Source: Bacteroidales bacterium
GTDB lineage: Bacteria > Bacteroidota > Bacteroidia > Bacteroidales > UBA932
Direction: 5' to 3'
Assembly: GCA_028708215.1 (NCBI GenBank)
Contig: JAQVZL010000006.1
Coordinates: 1 to 44,701, forward strand
DNA: 44,701 nt
The position numbers were made by a program, and so were the translations under genes. Positions within the stretch are counted from its first letter, which is position 1. Each line of letters starts with the position of its first letter. Shown piece after piece: positions 1 to 9,130 of this stretch. Below the pieces are notes generated by a model. It was not told the origin of the DNA. It saw only the letters and a program-made list of their open reading frames with translations, and ran no database searches.

Positions 1-261
1 GAGAATGAACTCAAAACAGGTAACTTCATTGAAACTAAAGATTCTTTGTACAATTATTTTGCTTTCTTTACAGAAAAATTTGCCCCAGGCGAGACTCCTC
101 CTTTTGAATTTTATCTCCCTAAAATCAAAGAGATTATTATTGGAAAACGTAAACAAAGCCTTATTAAAGAACTTGAACAAGAGCTTATAAAAGAAGCGCT
201 AATAAACAATACTATTAAAACAAATATTAACGATAATCGCAAAAATGAAAATCTGTACTAA
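1..261 (+). CDS. C-terminal end of a probable periplasmic peptidyl-prolyl isomerase/chaperone (partial)
   Basis: The frame is open from the first base of the window to a TAA at 259-261, so this is the last 86 or so residues of a longer protein whose start lies outside. The TTG and ATG starts in the ORF track are internal. The segment is rich in Lys, Glu and Leu and ends in a helical stretch (KRKQSLIKELEQELIKEAL) like the C-terminal helices of PpiC/SurA-type chaperones. It overlaps the next gene, a clear SurA homologue, by 17 bases. In Bacteroidales two such isomerase genes often sit in tandem, which is the main reason for the call. Too little is present to see a catalytic domain, so the function is inferred from position and composition. 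Confidence 0.5.
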   Translation, partial: ENELKTGNFIETKDSLYNYFAFFTEKFAPGETPPFEFYLPKIKEIIIGKRKQSLIKELEQELIKEALINNTIKTNINDNRKNENLY

Positions 262-1615
262 AACAGTCATCGTTACACTGGCTATCATATTTACTCAGGT
301 AACCACTATCTACTCACAGAGATACCACAATGGGCTCGTAGATAAAACTATAGCCCTAATAGGGAACGACATGATTCAACTATCTGAATTAGAAACAGAA
401 GTTCAAATGATGATGCTCCAAGGTGTTACATCAGATAAAAATCTTAGATGTGAAATATTGCAAAATATGCTCACTCAAAAAATATTTCTAACACAAGCTC
501 GTCTAGACAGCATTCAAGTTAGTCCAGATAATGTAGAAAACGAACTAAATAGGAGAATCTCCAATGTAATGACACAGCTTGGAGGGGAAAAGGCCGCAGA
601 AGAGTATTTTAAAAAACCTATGTTTCGGTTAAAAGAGGAGTGGAGAAGTGCTCTCCATGAGCAATTTCTCACACAAGAGATGCAGAGCAAAGTTGCACAA
701 ACAGCCCCTGAGCTAACACCCTCAGATGTAAAAGAGTTCTATAACACCACCTCCGAAGATAGTCTTCCAATTATCCCAACACAATATAAATATAGACAAA
801 TAGCAGTCTATCCAGATAGGGAAAGTGCCGAGTTAGCTGTAAAAGAGAGATTACTAGGTTTCCGTGAAAGAGTAATGAAGGGAGAACGCTTTAGTACATT
901 AGCAACACTCTACTCTCAAGACCCAGGTAGTGCTACCAGAGGAGGCGAACTAGGAATGGCCTCAAAAACTATGTATTGGCCAGCCTTTTCAGATATTGCA
1001 ATAGCTTTAAAAGAGGGGCAAGTTTCCCAAATTGTAGAGACTCCAGATGGCTTTCACATTATCCAAATGATAAGTAAAGAGGGAGAGATGTTCAATGCTA
1101 GACATATATTAATACGCCCAGAATATACAAACGAAGATAGATCAAAAGCATTTAAGAGATTAGACAGCATTAAAAACCTAATAGAGGCCGATTCTGTTTC
1201 ATTTGAGATGGCTGCACGCAGGTTTTCTCACGATACAAAATCATATATAAACGGAGGGTTAGTTGCCGATAAAAACTCAGGGTCGGCCTATTTCGATAAA
1301 GAGAACCTTAAAATACTAGATTATAACATTATTAGAGGTCTTAAAGAGGGAGATATTTCTGAACCTTTTGAGACCACAGACAACGAGGGTAGAGATGGAA
1401 ATACAATCTATAAAATCATTAAATTAGAGAAGATTATTCCTTCCCACCCAGCAAATTACATAAACGATTTCTCTGTTCTTCAAGATGAAGCTAGAAATAA
1501 ACTTGCAATGGAGGCTATAGAAGAATTTGTCAATCAAAAGAAAAAGACAACATATATTAAAATTGACCCTCTATTTCAATATTGTCCTTTTCTTAAAGAG
1601 GGTTGGATAAAATGA
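245..1615 (+). CDS. surA: SurA-like periplasmic peptidyl-prolyl cis-trans isomerase / chaperone
   Basis: 456 residues. A signal peptide covers about residues 1-25 (ending IYSQ), followed by a helical SurA-type N-terminal domain (about 30-165). Two parvulin-like domains follow: about 180-280, with SQDPGSATRGGELG and the closing TPDGFHIIQM, and about 283-395, beginning FNARHILIRPE and containing FSHDTKSYINGG. This layout is that of SurA, which escorts unfolded outer-membrane proteins across the periplasm to the Bam machine. The second domain is more divergent and may be only weakly active. The gene overlaps the partial isomerase upstream and shares an ATGA overlap with the OstA-like gene downstream, so translation is probably coupled. 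The ATG at 245 gives a good signal peptide. Family is certain; orthology to E. coli SurA is less so. Confidence 0.88.
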   Translation: MKICTKTVIVTLAIIFTQVTTIYSQRYHNGLVDKTIALIGNDMIQLSELETEVQMMMLQGVTSDKNLRCEILQNMLTQKIFLTQARLDSIQVSPDNVENELNRRISNVMTQLGGEKAAEEYFKKPMFRLKEEWRSALHEQFLTQEMQSKVAQTAPELTPSDVKEFYNTTSEDSLPIIPTQYKYRQIAVYPDRESAELAVKERLLGFRERVMKGERFSTLATLYSQDPGSATRGGELGMASKTMYWPAFSDIAIALKEGQVSQIVETPDGFHIIQMISKEGEMFNARHILIRPEYTNEDRSKAFKRLDSIKNLIEADSVSFEMAARRFSHDTKSYINGGLVADKNSGSAYFDKENLKILDYNIIRGLKEGDISEPFETTDNEGRDGNTIYKIIKLEKIIPSHPANYINDFSVLQDEARNKLAMEAIEEFVNQKKKTTYIKIDPLFQYCPFLKEGWIK

Positions 1616-3582
1616 AATTAAGGTGTCTATACTCTGTTTTTTTAATACTCCTTACCTTCACTCTTAATGCTCAACAGGCAGAAGATCAAGGGAGGCTTGT
1701 TAGACTAATTAAAGCAGAAACTGCCGAAACTTACGAAAACGAGCTTTTAAATATAAAGAAAGTTACAGGAAATGCCCAGTTTTTACATAATAATGCTTTA
1801 ATAATCTGTGACACGGCCATATGGGATGTAAGTAAAAATATTATAGATGCAATAGGTAATGTTAAAATTATACAAGAATCTACAACTTTATCTGGAGACC
1901 GAATTCACTATATTGCCGATAGTTCACTGGCTCAGGTAAGAGGATCTATTGTAGAACTTCTAGACGGAGACAGTAACCGTCTAAGAACATTTTTTTTAGA
2001 TTACAACACAAAAGATAGCATAGCCTACTTCTACAAAGGAGGAAGCATGATGGACACTGCTGGTAGAGTTATTGAGAGTTTAAGAGGCTATTACCACTCT
2101 AAAATAGATAGATTCAAATTCCTAGAAGAGGTAGAGATGGCTACTAGTGATATGGTTCTTAAAAGTGATTCACTAACCTTCTGGACTCAAACCAATAAAG
2201 TTGATTTTCTTGGTCAAATCATGGCTTGGCAAAATAGTGCTTTTCTCACTTCTAAGACAGGATGGTACAACAAAGAAGAGGAGACCTACAACTTTGTAAA
2301 AGACGCATATATTTTAAACTCTCAGAATGAAATTTGGGGGGACCGCATTTTATATCAAAAAGCTCTATCTACTGCACAATTATGGGATAATGTTCAAATT
2401 GTAGATACTGCACAATCTATTATACTATTCTCTGATTACGCTATATATCAAGACAACAAAAGCCCATCTAAAGATAGTTTAACATGGGTCAAGCTCTACA
2501 ATAATCCTTCTATTGCATATTATTCCATTGAAAATGAAACCCCAGACACTCTTTTTTTTAGTGCAGACACTATTCACTATAGAGATATGCCACTCTACCT
2601 AGTAGACTCTGCTACAATAGCGTCTTCAAATAAAAGGTATAAAAACAGCCAGCGCGACCCAATTAAAGAGATGTATGGCCAGCCCATTGAACCAGTTGTT
2701 GCAGACTCAATCCCTCTTAGTAAAGAGAAAGAGTTACTCAAAAGTATAAAAGAGAGTACACTAATAACAGACAGCACATTACAGACCGAGTCAGCAAAAT
2801 TAAGCATAGACTCTACTACCTTTGTAAAAGAGCCTACACTGGTAAAAGATACCACATTGATTAGATTTGTAGATGCTAAAAATAGTGTAAAGTTTTACCG
2901 TAGCGATTTTCAAGGTAAATGCGACTCTCTTAGATTTAACTCTATAGACTCAATTATAAGACTTTACAAAGAACCCGTTCTTTGGAATGAAAATAATCAA
3001 TTTTTAGCCGATAGTATACAGTTACTTGTTGCTCAAAACTCTCTTAAAAGAGTTGACTTTATGTCCAACTCTTTTATAATTGCTCCCGAAGACTCTATTC
3101 ATAACAACCAAATAAAATCTACAGATATGGTAGCTTTTTTTACAGAAGGAGATCTTTCTAGGTTCGATGCATACGGTAGTGTTTCATTAATTATTTTTCT
3201 CCAAGAAGATAGTATTATAACAACTATGAACAAAAAGGAGTGTAAAGTAATGACAGCTAAAATTAAAAACAGAGCTGCAGAGAGAATAAAGTATATAGAC
3301 AATATTCCTAGCGATGCATATCCAATTATTGATTTAGAGCCAGACCAAAAACTACTAAAAGATTTTAAACTATTTACCGAACAGAAGCCTAAAGATAGGT
3401 ACGCTGTTTGCGACAGGTCAATTATCCCTTCTAAAAGAGAAGAAGTTACTAATACAGAACTCCCTCAATTCAAATATACATGGATACTATTCCGTATTAA
3501 ACCTCAATTACCTATTAGCACCATAGACCAAATAGAGAAAGAGCCCCCTATCAAACAAAAAGAAGAGAGCTCTTTACCTTAA
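1612..3582 (+). CDS. OstA/LptA-like organic solvent tolerance protein
   Basis: 656 residues from the ATG at 1612. The ORF track starts at a TTG three codons earlier, but the ATG overlaps the surA stop as ATGA and leads straight into a signal peptide ending LNAQQ. The N-terminal third contains LptA/OstA-type beta-jellyroll repeats: NNALIICDTAIWD..DAIGNVKI and TLSGDRIHYIADS. In LPS transport this fold forms the periplasmic bridge carrying LPS to the outer membrane. Further OstA-like strands follow, then a Ser/Thr/Lys-rich linker (about 370-425) and a second beta-rich block beginning VDAKNSVKFYRSDFQGKCDSL. The family is recognisable in Bacteroidales as a long OstA-like protein beside surA. A role in LPS export is inferred from the fold and from the chaperone genes next to it. 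Confidence 0.85.
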   Translation: MKLRCLYSVFLILLTFTLNAQQAEDQGRLVRLIKAETAETYENELLNIKKVTGNAQFLHNNALIICDTAIWDVSKNIIDAIGNVKIIQESTTLSGDRIHYIADSSLAQVRGSIVELLDGDSNRLRTFFLDYNTKDSIAYFYKGGSMMDTAGRVIESLRGYYHSKIDRFKFLEEVEMATSDMVLKSDSLTFWTQTNKVDFLGQIMAWQNSAFLTSKTGWYNKEEETYNFVKDAYILNSQNEIWGDRILYQKALSTAQLWDNVQIVDTAQSIILFSDYAIYQDNKSPSKDSLTWVKLYNNPSIAYYSIENETPDTLFFSADTIHYRDMPLYLVDSATIASSNKRYKNSQRDPIKEMYGQPIEPVVADSIPLSKEKELLKSIKESTLITDSTLQTESAKLSIDSTTFVKEPTLVKDTTLIRFVDAKNSVKFYRSDFQGKCDSLRFNSIDSIIRLYKEPVLWNENNQFLADSIQLLVAQNSLKRVDFMSNSFIIAPEDSIHNNQIKSTDMVAFFTEGDLSRFDAYGSVSLIIFLQEDSIITTMNKKECKVMTAKIKNRAAERIKYIDNIPSDAYPIIDLEPDQKLLKDFKLFTEQKPKDRYAVCDRSIIPSKREEVTNTELPQFKYTWILFRIKPQLPISTIDQIEKEPPIKQKEESSLP

Positions 3583-3607
3583 TAATTATATACAATTTGG
3601 TAAAATA

Positions 3608-4888
3608 TTACCAAATATTAAGTGGTAAGCCGTGCATCTTCTTTCTTACTTGCTCTCTAACCTCGGCAATAACAGCCTCGTTATCTATATTAGAAAGCAC
3701 CTTATCTATTAACTCCACTATAAAAGGCATATCTTTTTCTACTAATCCTCTGGAGGTAACAGCAGGAGTTCCTACTCTAATTCCCGAAGTTTGAAAAGGA
3801 GATCTAGAGTCGAATGGAACCATGTTTTTATTCACAGTGATATCTGCAGAAACAAGTACTTTTTCTGCTACTTTACCTGTCAAATTTGGGAATTTACCCC
3901 TTAAATCAATCAACATAAGGTGATTATCTGTTCCTCCCGAAACTACTTTATATCCTTTTTCCATAAAAGACTCAGCCATCGAAGTTGCATTCCTTTGAAC
4001 TTGAGCCTGATAGGTTTTAAATTCTGGTTGCAATGCCTCGAAAAAAGAGACAGCCTTAGCTGCAATACAATGCTCTAAAGGGCCACCTTGGATACCTGGG
4101 AATACACTAGAATTTAATACAGCAGACATTTTTTTAATTGCTCCTTTAGGAGTTTTTATTCCAAAAGGATTGTCAAAATCTTCTCCCATTAAAATAACAC
4201 CGCCTCTTGGGCCTCTAAGTGTTTTATGAGTAGTAGATGTAACAATATGGGCGTGTTTTACAGGATTAGAAAGTAAGCCAGCAGCTATAAGGCCAGCAGG
4301 GTGAGCCATATCTACCATAAATATTGCTCCAACTTTATCTGCAATAGCTCTCATTCTCTCCCAATCCCACTCTTTTGAATAGGCAGAAGCTCCCCCAATA
4401 AGCATTTTGGGTTTATATTCTAGAGCTTTAGCTTCCATATGGTCATAATCTATAACCCCTGTCTCTTCATTTAATTGGTAAGAGACCGCATTATACAATA
4501 TACCAGACATGTTTACAGGCGACCCATGAGTAAGGTGCCCACCATGGGCAAGATCTAGTCCCATAAATGTATCTCCTGGCTTTAGACATGCCATAAATAC
4601 AGCCATATTTGCCTGTGCTCCTGAATGTGGTTGTACATTGGCATACTTAGCATCAAATAATTCACATAAGCGATCTATAGCTAGTTGTTCTACTTGATCT
4701 ACCACCTCACAACCGCCATAATATCTAGCTCCAGGATACCCCTCGGCATATTTATTTGTTAAAACAGAGCCTAAAGCAGAAAGAACTTGTGGCGTAACAA
4801 AGTTTTCCGAAGCAATGAGTTCTATGCCGTGTAATTGGCGATTCTCTTCCTTCTTAATGAGTTCAAAAATTTGAAGATCTTGTTTCAT
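3608..4888 (-). CDS. glyA: Serine hydroxymethyltransferase
   Basis: 426 residues, full length for bacterial SHMT. The enzyme is cytoplasmic, PLP-dependent and converts serine plus tetrahydrofolate to glycine and methylene-THF, feeding one-carbon metabolism. Visible motifs are [11 protein letters not shown] and [13 protein letters not shown] near the N-terminus, HSGAQAN, the cofactor Asp region [10 protein letters not shown], and the PLP lysine in [14 protein letters not shown] (K222). The gene converges with the OstA-like gene, with 25 bases between the stops. A TAnnTTTG box lies about 40 bases upstream of the ATG, so it is probably a single-gene unit. Confidence 0.98.
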   Translation of the reverse strand: MKQDLQIFELIKKEENRQLHGIELIASENFVTPQVLSALGSVLTNKYAEGYPGARYYGGCEVVDQVEQLAIDRLCELFDAKYANVQPHSGAQANMAVFMACLKPGDTFMGLDLAHGGHLTHGSPVNMSGILYNAVSYQLNEETGVIDYDHMEAKALEYKPKMLIGGASAYSKEWDWERMRAIADKVGAIFMVDMAHPAGLIAAGLLSNPVKHAHIVTSTTHKTLRGPRGGVILMGEDFDNPFGIKTPKGAIKKMSAVLNSSVFPGIQGGPLEHCIAAKAVSFFEALQPEFKTYQAQVQRNATSMAESFMEKGYKVVSGGTDNHLMLIDLRGKFPNLTGKVAEKVLVSADITVNKNMVPFDSRSPFQTSGIRVGTPAVTSRGLVEKDMPFIVELIDKVLSNIDNEAVIAEVREQVRKKMHGLPLNIW

Positions 4889-4929
4889 TATGTAATATTT
4901 TTTCTTTAAATAGCTTATAAAAATGTCTC

Positions 4930-4937
4930 CAAAGGTA
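4930..4937 (-). promoter_or_regulatory. Putative glyA promoter -7 box
   Basis: On the minus strand the sequence is TACCTTTG, a perfect match to the Bacteroidetes -7 consensus TAnnTTTG, about 40 bases before the glyA ATG. No TTG is seen at the usual 19-21 base spacing, so only the -7 element is supported. Confidence 0.42.
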
Positions 4938-5027
4938 CGAATAATATTCTTTTATTTACCTTTTAAACAAATAATTATTATACCCAATGTAGGGAAATAA
5001 CTTGTACTTGCAAACAATAAATATACT

Positions 5028-5058
5028 AAAAAAGGTGCCTAAATACTCTTTAGACACC
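5028..5058 (-). terminator. Intrinsic terminator of the OmpA-family gene
   Basis: Read on the minus strand, GGTGTCTAAA and TTTAGGCACC pair over ten positions (one G-U) around a GAGTA loop and are followed directly by six T. It begins about 40 bases after the stop of the OmpA-family gene. Confidence 0.8.
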
Positions 5059-5099
5059 CTCTTCTTATATCTTAATATTCTACGAATAAGGCATAAGGC

Positions 5100-6266
5100 C
5101 TACTCAAGAATAACTACGCGGTTAAGAATAGGTTTGTCAAACGGCTCGTTCTCCTCGCCTTTTGCAATTACTTGCAACTGACTACCTTTTACACCAAACT
5201 TGTTTACAAGCGCATTATAAACTGCATCTGCTCTAGCTTGGCTAAGCTTCTGATTAATTGCTTTACTACCTGTAGCTTTATCTGCAGATCCCATAATTTT
5301 ATATGACTTTCCAGACTTCTTAAGAACCTCTGCAAAACTAGCTAAGTTAATTAGATCTTTATCTGTAAGCCTAGCTTGACCTATAGGGAAGAAAATAGCT
5401 AATGGTGCTGCAACATACTCTACAGATGTAATAGTTTCTGGTTTCCTTGCCTTTTCTGCAGCTAAGTCAGATGCTAGTTTTTTAGCTTTTGCATCGGCAT
5501 CGGCAATTCTCTTATCTAGCTCAGCAATCTTGTTATTGTAAGAAGAGTAATCTGGTGCAATTGGCTCAACATATCTATCAAAGCCTCTTTTAGCAAAATT
5601 ATAGGTAAAACCTATAGTTGCAGAGACAATCTCTTCTATACCTTGGCCAACTTGGTACCCGTCAAAGCGATCATTAACCATAAGAACTCTAAGCTCAAGA
5701 TTCAAATTTACAGCGTCTGACAATCTAAGTTCATTTAATAATCCTGCAGTAGCAGAAACCTCTTTGTACTCTGGGTTTACATTCTTTTTCCAAGACTTAG
5801 CATAACCAAAACCAACAAACGGAATAAAGTCCCAAGTTCTGTCCATTCTGTAGCCACCTATGGTATTTGAGATATTCCAAAGTAAATCACCATGTAAATT
5901 AAAGAAGTTAAACTCCTCGTCATAATAACCTGCAAGGTCGCTAGAAGCTCCTGTTACAAACTTTGCAGATGAACTAGTGGTAACACCTTTTGCCTTTAAA
6001 CCTGCATATTGAGTTCTAACACCTATACTAGGAGTAATCCATTTACCTAGAGATATATCAAGCGCTGGAGCTAGCCTATCTGCGAAATCAGCTTTTGTAT
6101 CATGCTCTCCATAAAGAACCTGGACTCCTCCACCTACAGAGATGAACCAGTTATCAAAGAATTTATTAGTTACATAAGGGCCATATTTATTGGCCTGTGG
6201 CTGCTGCTGCGCAATTGCTGCAACAGTAAACAGCATAATAGTGAAAGTAAGTAGTTTTTTTATCAT
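5100..6266 (-). CDS. OmpA-family outer membrane protein with N-terminal beta-barrel
   Basis: 388 residues. A signal peptide (about 1-20, ending AIAQQ) is followed by an N-terminal region of alternating aromatic strands (about 25-230) that looks like an outer-membrane barrel. A charged helical linker (NNKIAELDKRIADADAKAKKLASDLAAEKARK, about 245-277) leads to a C-terminal OmpA domain (about 285-388) with IMGSADKATGS, the peptidoglycan-binding helix NQKLSQARADAVYNALV and a closing NRVVI. Such proteins tie the outer membrane to peptidoglycan and are among the most abundant OM proteins in Bacteroidetes. It is followed by a terminator and preceded by the terminator of the ribosomal operon, so it is probably transcribed alone. 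No clear -7 box was found in the 150 bases upstream. Confidence 0.9.
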   Translation of the reverse strand: MIKKLLTFTIMLFTVAAIAQQQPQANKYGPYVTNKFFDNWFISVGGGVQVLYGEHDTKADFADRLAPALDISLGKWITPSIGVRTQYAGLKAKGVTTSSSAKFVTGASSDLAGYYDEEFNFFNLHGDLLWNISNTIGGYRMDRTWDFIPFVGFGYAKSWKKNVNPEYKEVSATAGLLNELRLSDAVNLNLELRVLMVNDRFDGYQVGQGIEEIVSATIGFTYNFAKRGFDRYVEPIAPDYSSYNNKIAELDKRIADADAKAKKLASDLAAEKARKPETITSVEYVAAPLAIFFPIGQARLTDKDLINLASFAEVLKKSGKSYKIMGSADKATGSKAINQKLSQARADAVYNALVNKFGVKGSQLQVIAKGEENEPFDKPILNRVVILE

Positions 6267-6362
6267 AAATTTTTAATCTTAAGTTTTATTAATTGACAAA
6301 TTATTCTAACATTTATTTAACTATAACAACTTAAATATAACATTGTTCACTTTGCCAGATAC

Positions 6363-6397
6363 AAAAAACTAATGTACCCTCTCCTGAGTACCTTAGT
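6363..6397 (-). terminator. Probable terminator of the rpsF-rpsR-rplI operon
   Basis: On the minus strand ACTAAGGTAC and GTACATTAGT pair with one internal mismatch around a ten-base purine-rich loop, followed by a run of T. It begins about 20 bases after the rplI stop. Confidence 0.6.
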
Positions 6398-6416
6398 CAA
6401 TTATTAGAGTGGAAAA

Positions 6417-6869
6417 TTAATCCTCTCCTACTACTTCAATTTTAATATTTGCTTTAATATCACGATGGCATTTAACCGTAGCATCGTAAATACCAATCTC
6501 TTTAACAGTATCTTTCTCTGTGATAGAGATATTTCTTCTGTCTATTTCAAACCCCTTTGCTGCTAGAGCCTCGGCAATTTGAATGTTGTTTACAGAACCA
6601 AATATCTTACCTGTGGCGCTTACCTTTGTAGCTAAAGTAACCTGTATTCCTTCTAACTTATCTGCAAGAGCAGTTGCCTCTTCTCTTAACTTAGCATCTT
6701 TATGCGCTCTTTGCTTAAGATTCTCGGCATGCATCTTCTTTACAGAAGGAGTAGCCATAATAGCAAAGCCTTGAGGAATAAGATAATTAGTAGCGTATCC
6801 ATTACGAACAGTTACCATATCGTCTTTGTCTCCTAGATTAGGGACATCTTGCTTTAATATAATTTCCAT
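6417..6869 (-). CDS. rplI: 50S ribosomal protein L9
   Basis: 150 residues, the usual length. The N-terminal globular domain has the L9 signature: MEIILKQDVPNLGDKDDMVTVRNGYATNYLIPQGFA. A long connecting helix (about 42-75) and the C-terminal domain with KIFGSVNNIQIAEAL follow. L9 binds 23S rRNA near the L1 stalk and helps keep the reading frame. It is the last gene of the rpsF-rpsR-rplI operon, 17 bases after rpsR. Confidence 0.98.
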   Translation of the reverse strand: MEIILKQDVPNLGDKDDMVTVRNGYATNYLIPQGFAIMATPSVKKMHAENLKQRAHKDAKLREEATALADKLEGIQVTLATKVSATGKIFGSVNNIQIAEALAAKGFEIDRRNISITEKDTVKEIGIYDATVKCHRDIKANIKIEVVGED

Positions 6870-6886
6870 TTTATCTTCTCCTTAGC

Positions 6887-7159
6887 TTATTTCATTAAAT
6901 CGGTTACGTATGGAAGCAAAGCTAAATGTCTTGCGCGCTTAACGGCTTGTGCAACTTTCTTCTGAAATTTCAGAGAGGTGCCAGTGAGCCTGCGTGGAAG
7001 AATTTTCCCTTGTTCATTAAGAAACTTCTTCAAGAATTCTGCATCCTTATAGTCTATATACTTAATACCAGCCTTTTTAAAACGGCAATATTTCTTCTTT
7101 TTTACCTCTACTGTAGGGGGGGTAAGATAACGAATTTCACTTTTTGATCCTATAGCCAT
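6887..7159 (-). CDS. rpsR: 30S ribosomal protein S18
   Basis: 90 residues. The core [61 protein letters not shown] is diagnostic of S18, which pairs with S6 on the platform of the small subunit. It starts two bases after the rpsF stop and precedes rplI, the standard order. Confidence 0.98.
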   Translation of the reverse strand: MAIGSKSEIRYLTPPTVEVKKKKYCRFKKAGIKYIDYKDAEFLKKFLNEQGKILPRRLTGTSLKFQKKVAQAVKRARHLALLPYVTDLMK

Positions 7160-7161
7160 AA

Positions 7162-7509
7162 TTATGCCTCCTTTGCTTTAGATTTATTTGCTCTTCTTTT
7201 CTGGGCATAAGCTGCTGCATGTTTGTCTAGCGCAAATGTTAGGAAACGAATTATACGCTCGTCGCGACGATACTGAAGCTCAAGCTTTGCAATCAATTCA
7301 GGAGCAGCCATAAACTCAATTAGATAATAAAACCCAGTGGTTTTTTTCTGAATTGGGTATGCCAGTTTCTTAAGGCCCCAATCTTCTTCTTGCACAATTT
7401 CACCACCATTATCTGTGATAAAATCGCGATACTTTTTTACCGCTTCCTTTATCTGCACGTCAGATAAAACGGGAGTTGCAATGAAAACGGTTTCATAATG
7501 ATTTAACAT
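7162..7509 (-). CDS. rpsF: 30S ribosomal protein S6
   Basis: 115 residues. [56 protein letters not shown] and [10 protein letters not shown] are hallmark S6 segments. The protein binds S18 and 16S rRNA. It is the first gene of a three-gene operon with a good promoter whose -7 box lies about 35 bases before the ATG. That leader seems too short to hold the S6:S18-binding mRNA element known from many bacteria. Confidence 0.98.
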   Translation of the reverse strand: MLNHYETVFIATPVLSDVQIKEAVKKYRDFITDNGGEIVQEEDWGLKKLAYPIQKKTTGFYYLIEFMAAPELIAKLELQYRRDERIIRFLTFALDKHAAAYAQKRRANKSKAKEA

Positions 7510-7536
7510 ATTTCTCTTTACTTTTATAATTAAAAA

Positions 7537-7570
7537 AGGGCTGCAAATATAAAATAATATTTTCAGCCCT
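7537..7570 (-). terminator. Hairpin terminator of pepD, enclosing the rpsF promoter
   Basis: On the minus strand AGGGCTG and CAGCCCT form a seven-base stem, followed by a run of T. The 20-base loop is long for a terminator, but the position (about 30 bases after the pepD stop) and T tract fit. The loop contains the -7 box of rpsF. Confidence 0.6.
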
Positions 7571-7574
7571 GCAA
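7544..7574 (-). promoter_or_regulatory. Promoter of the rpsF-rpsR-rplI operon
   Basis: On the minus strand TTG (7574-7572) is followed after 20 bases by TATATTTG (7551-7544), a complete Bacteroidetes -33/-7 pair. The start codon of rpsF is about 35 bases beyond the -7 box. Confidence 0.72.
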
Positions 7575-7601
7575 ATTAATCTGCTTTACTAAAAATGCTA
7601 A

Positions 7602-9059
7602 CTATTTTTTAACAGGAGCATTTTTTAGTACCTCTATCATATATTTCCACCATTTCTCTACAGTAGCAATATTTACTCTCTCGTCTGGAGAGTGAGGAGA
7701 ACGAATTGTTGGACCACAAGAGATCATATCCCAATTAGGGTAAGCACCACCTAAAATACCACACTCTAAACCTGCATGAATAGCTTTTACTTTAGGCTCA
7801 TTTCCATACAAATCTTTGTAAACAACCTTCATTGTCTTCAAAATATCTGAGTCCATATTTGGCTGCCATCCTGGGTAACCACCACTGAATACAACCTCGG
7901 CTCCAGCCAACTCAAACAGACACTGTATAGATGTAGCATAAGCCTCTTTAGCACTATCTACAGAGCTTCTCATCAAAGTTTTAATCTCTATAACACCATC
8001 TCCAGATTTTACTATTGCAAGGTTATTAGAGGTTTCTACCAACCCTGGCATAGCATCACTCATACGCTCTACGCCATTAGGGCAAGCATACACAGCTTTA
8101 ACCATATTTAGTGCAGTAATATTATCTATTATAGTATCGGGAGTGTCGCACTTATCTAGAGTAATTGTAAGGTCTGGCTCATGAGCTGCAAGCTCCTTTT
8201 TAATATATCCAAGTTGTTCACTTACAATTTCCTTTGCTTTTTCTGCCTTTGCGGCTGGTATAGCTAAAGTAGCAAAAGCCTCTCTTGGTATTGCATTTCG
8301 TAGACTTCCGCCCTCTACAGAAGATAATCTAGCATGCAAGTCTGTAATTAGGGGAAGAAGAATTCTTACCATAACTTTATTGGCATTACCTCTACCTAAA
8401 ATAATATCCATACCAGAGTGACCTCCCTTAAGACCAGTTATATTTAATTTATAACCTTCGTAACCAGCACGTACTCTCTCTTCGGTATACTTAAAAGTAA
8501 CATTGGAATCTAACCCCCCAGCACAACCTACATAAAGCTCACCTTCATCTTCTGAGTCTAGGTTAATTAAAATATCGCCCTTCAAAATACCAGGCTTAAG
8601 ACCTCTTGCACCTGTCATTCCAGTCTCTTCGTCCATAGTGAAAAGAGCCTCTACTGGGCCATGCACCATCTCTTTATCTTCTAAAACAGCCATTGCAACA
8701 GCAACTCCTAAACCATTATCTGCTCCAAGAGTAGTTCCATTTGCATATACCCACTCATCTACAATTTTTGTTTCAATAGGGTCCTTTTCAAAATCATGAA
8801 CTTTATCGCTATTTTTTTGAGGAACCATATCTATATGCGCCTGAAGGATTATTCCTTTTCTATTTTCCATTCCAGGGCTTGCAGGCTTACGAATAATAAC
8901 GTTACCTAACTCATCTTTTATTGTTTCTAGACCAAGATCATTCCCAAATTTCTCTAAAAAAAGTATCGCTTTTTCCTCTTTCTTTGAAGGCCGAGGTATT
9001 TGCGTTAGAGAATAAAAATGGTTCCAAACCCTCTGGGGGTTTAATTTTTTAATGTCCAT
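7602..9059 (-). CDS. pepD: Cytosolic beta-alanyl/dipeptidase, aminoacyl-histidine dipeptidase (M20 family)
   Basis: 485 residues, full length for PepD. This zinc metallopeptidase hydrolyses a wide range of dipeptides in the cytoplasm. Metal and catalytic motifs are visible in order: QAHIDMVPQ (about 92), GTTLGADNGLGVA (about 109), MDEETGMTGARG (about 141), the dimerisation/lid segment GLKGGHSGMDI, HAGLECGIL, and the C-terminal SPHSPDERV. No signal peptide is present. It has its own promoter and terminator, both overlapping the signals of its neighbours. It would supply amino acids from imported peptides, in keeping with the POT peptide transporter encoded about 2 kb away. Confidence 0.95.
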   Translation of the reverse strand: MDIKKLNPQRVWNHFYSLTQIPRPSKKEEKAILFLEKFGNDLGLETIKDELGNVIIRKPASPGMENRKGIILQAHIDMVPQKNSDKVHDFEKDPIETKIVDEWVYANGTTLGADNGLGVAVAMAVLEDKEMVHGPVEALFTMDEETGMTGARGLKPGILKGDILINLDSEDEGELYVGCAGGLDSNVTFKYTEERVRAGYEGYKLNITGLKGGHSGMDIILGRGNANKVMVRILLPLITDLHARLSSVEGGSLRNAIPREAFATLAIPAAKAEKAKEIVSEQLGYIKKELAAHEPDLTITLDKCDTPDTIIDNITALNMVKAVYACPNGVERMSDAMPGLVETSNNLAIVKSGDGVIEIKTLMRSSVDSAKEAYATSIQCLFELAGAEVVFSGGYPGWQPNMDSDILKTMKVVYKDLYGNEPKVKAIHAGLECGILGGAYPNWDMISCGPTIRSPHSPDERVNIATVEKWWKYMIEVLKNAPVKK

Positions 9060-9096
9060 AATTTATTTTATTTTTTAATTAATAATTGACAAAGTT

Positions 9097-9127
9097 CAAA
9101 ATTAGCAAAAAAAGGTTGAAATTACAA
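9097..9127 (-). promoter_or_regulatory. Promoter of pepD
   Basis: On the minus strand TTG (9127-9125) and TAATTTTG (9104-9097) are 20 bases apart, matching the Bacteroidetes -33/-7 pattern, about 37 bases before the pepD ATG. The -33 triplet lies within the terminator stem of the upstream DUF4831 gene. Confidence 0.6.
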
Positions 9128-9130
9128 CCT
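9107..9130 (-). terminator. Terminator of the DUF4831 gene
   Basis: On the minus strand AGGTTG and CAACCT pair around a six-base loop holding the stop codon, followed by seven T. The stem is short (six pairs), so strength is uncertain. Confidence 0.6.

Noticed and set aside
2595-2855. Minus-strand 86-residue ORF
   Set aside because: Shadow of the OstA-like gene in another frame, with no family features; the same holds for the other short antisense ORFs in the track.
3595-3616. ATTTGGTAA / TTACCAAAT hairpin at the OstA-glyA junction
   Set aside because: Nine pairs but AT-rich, with no T tract on either side. It may be a weak two-way terminator but is not supported enough to list.
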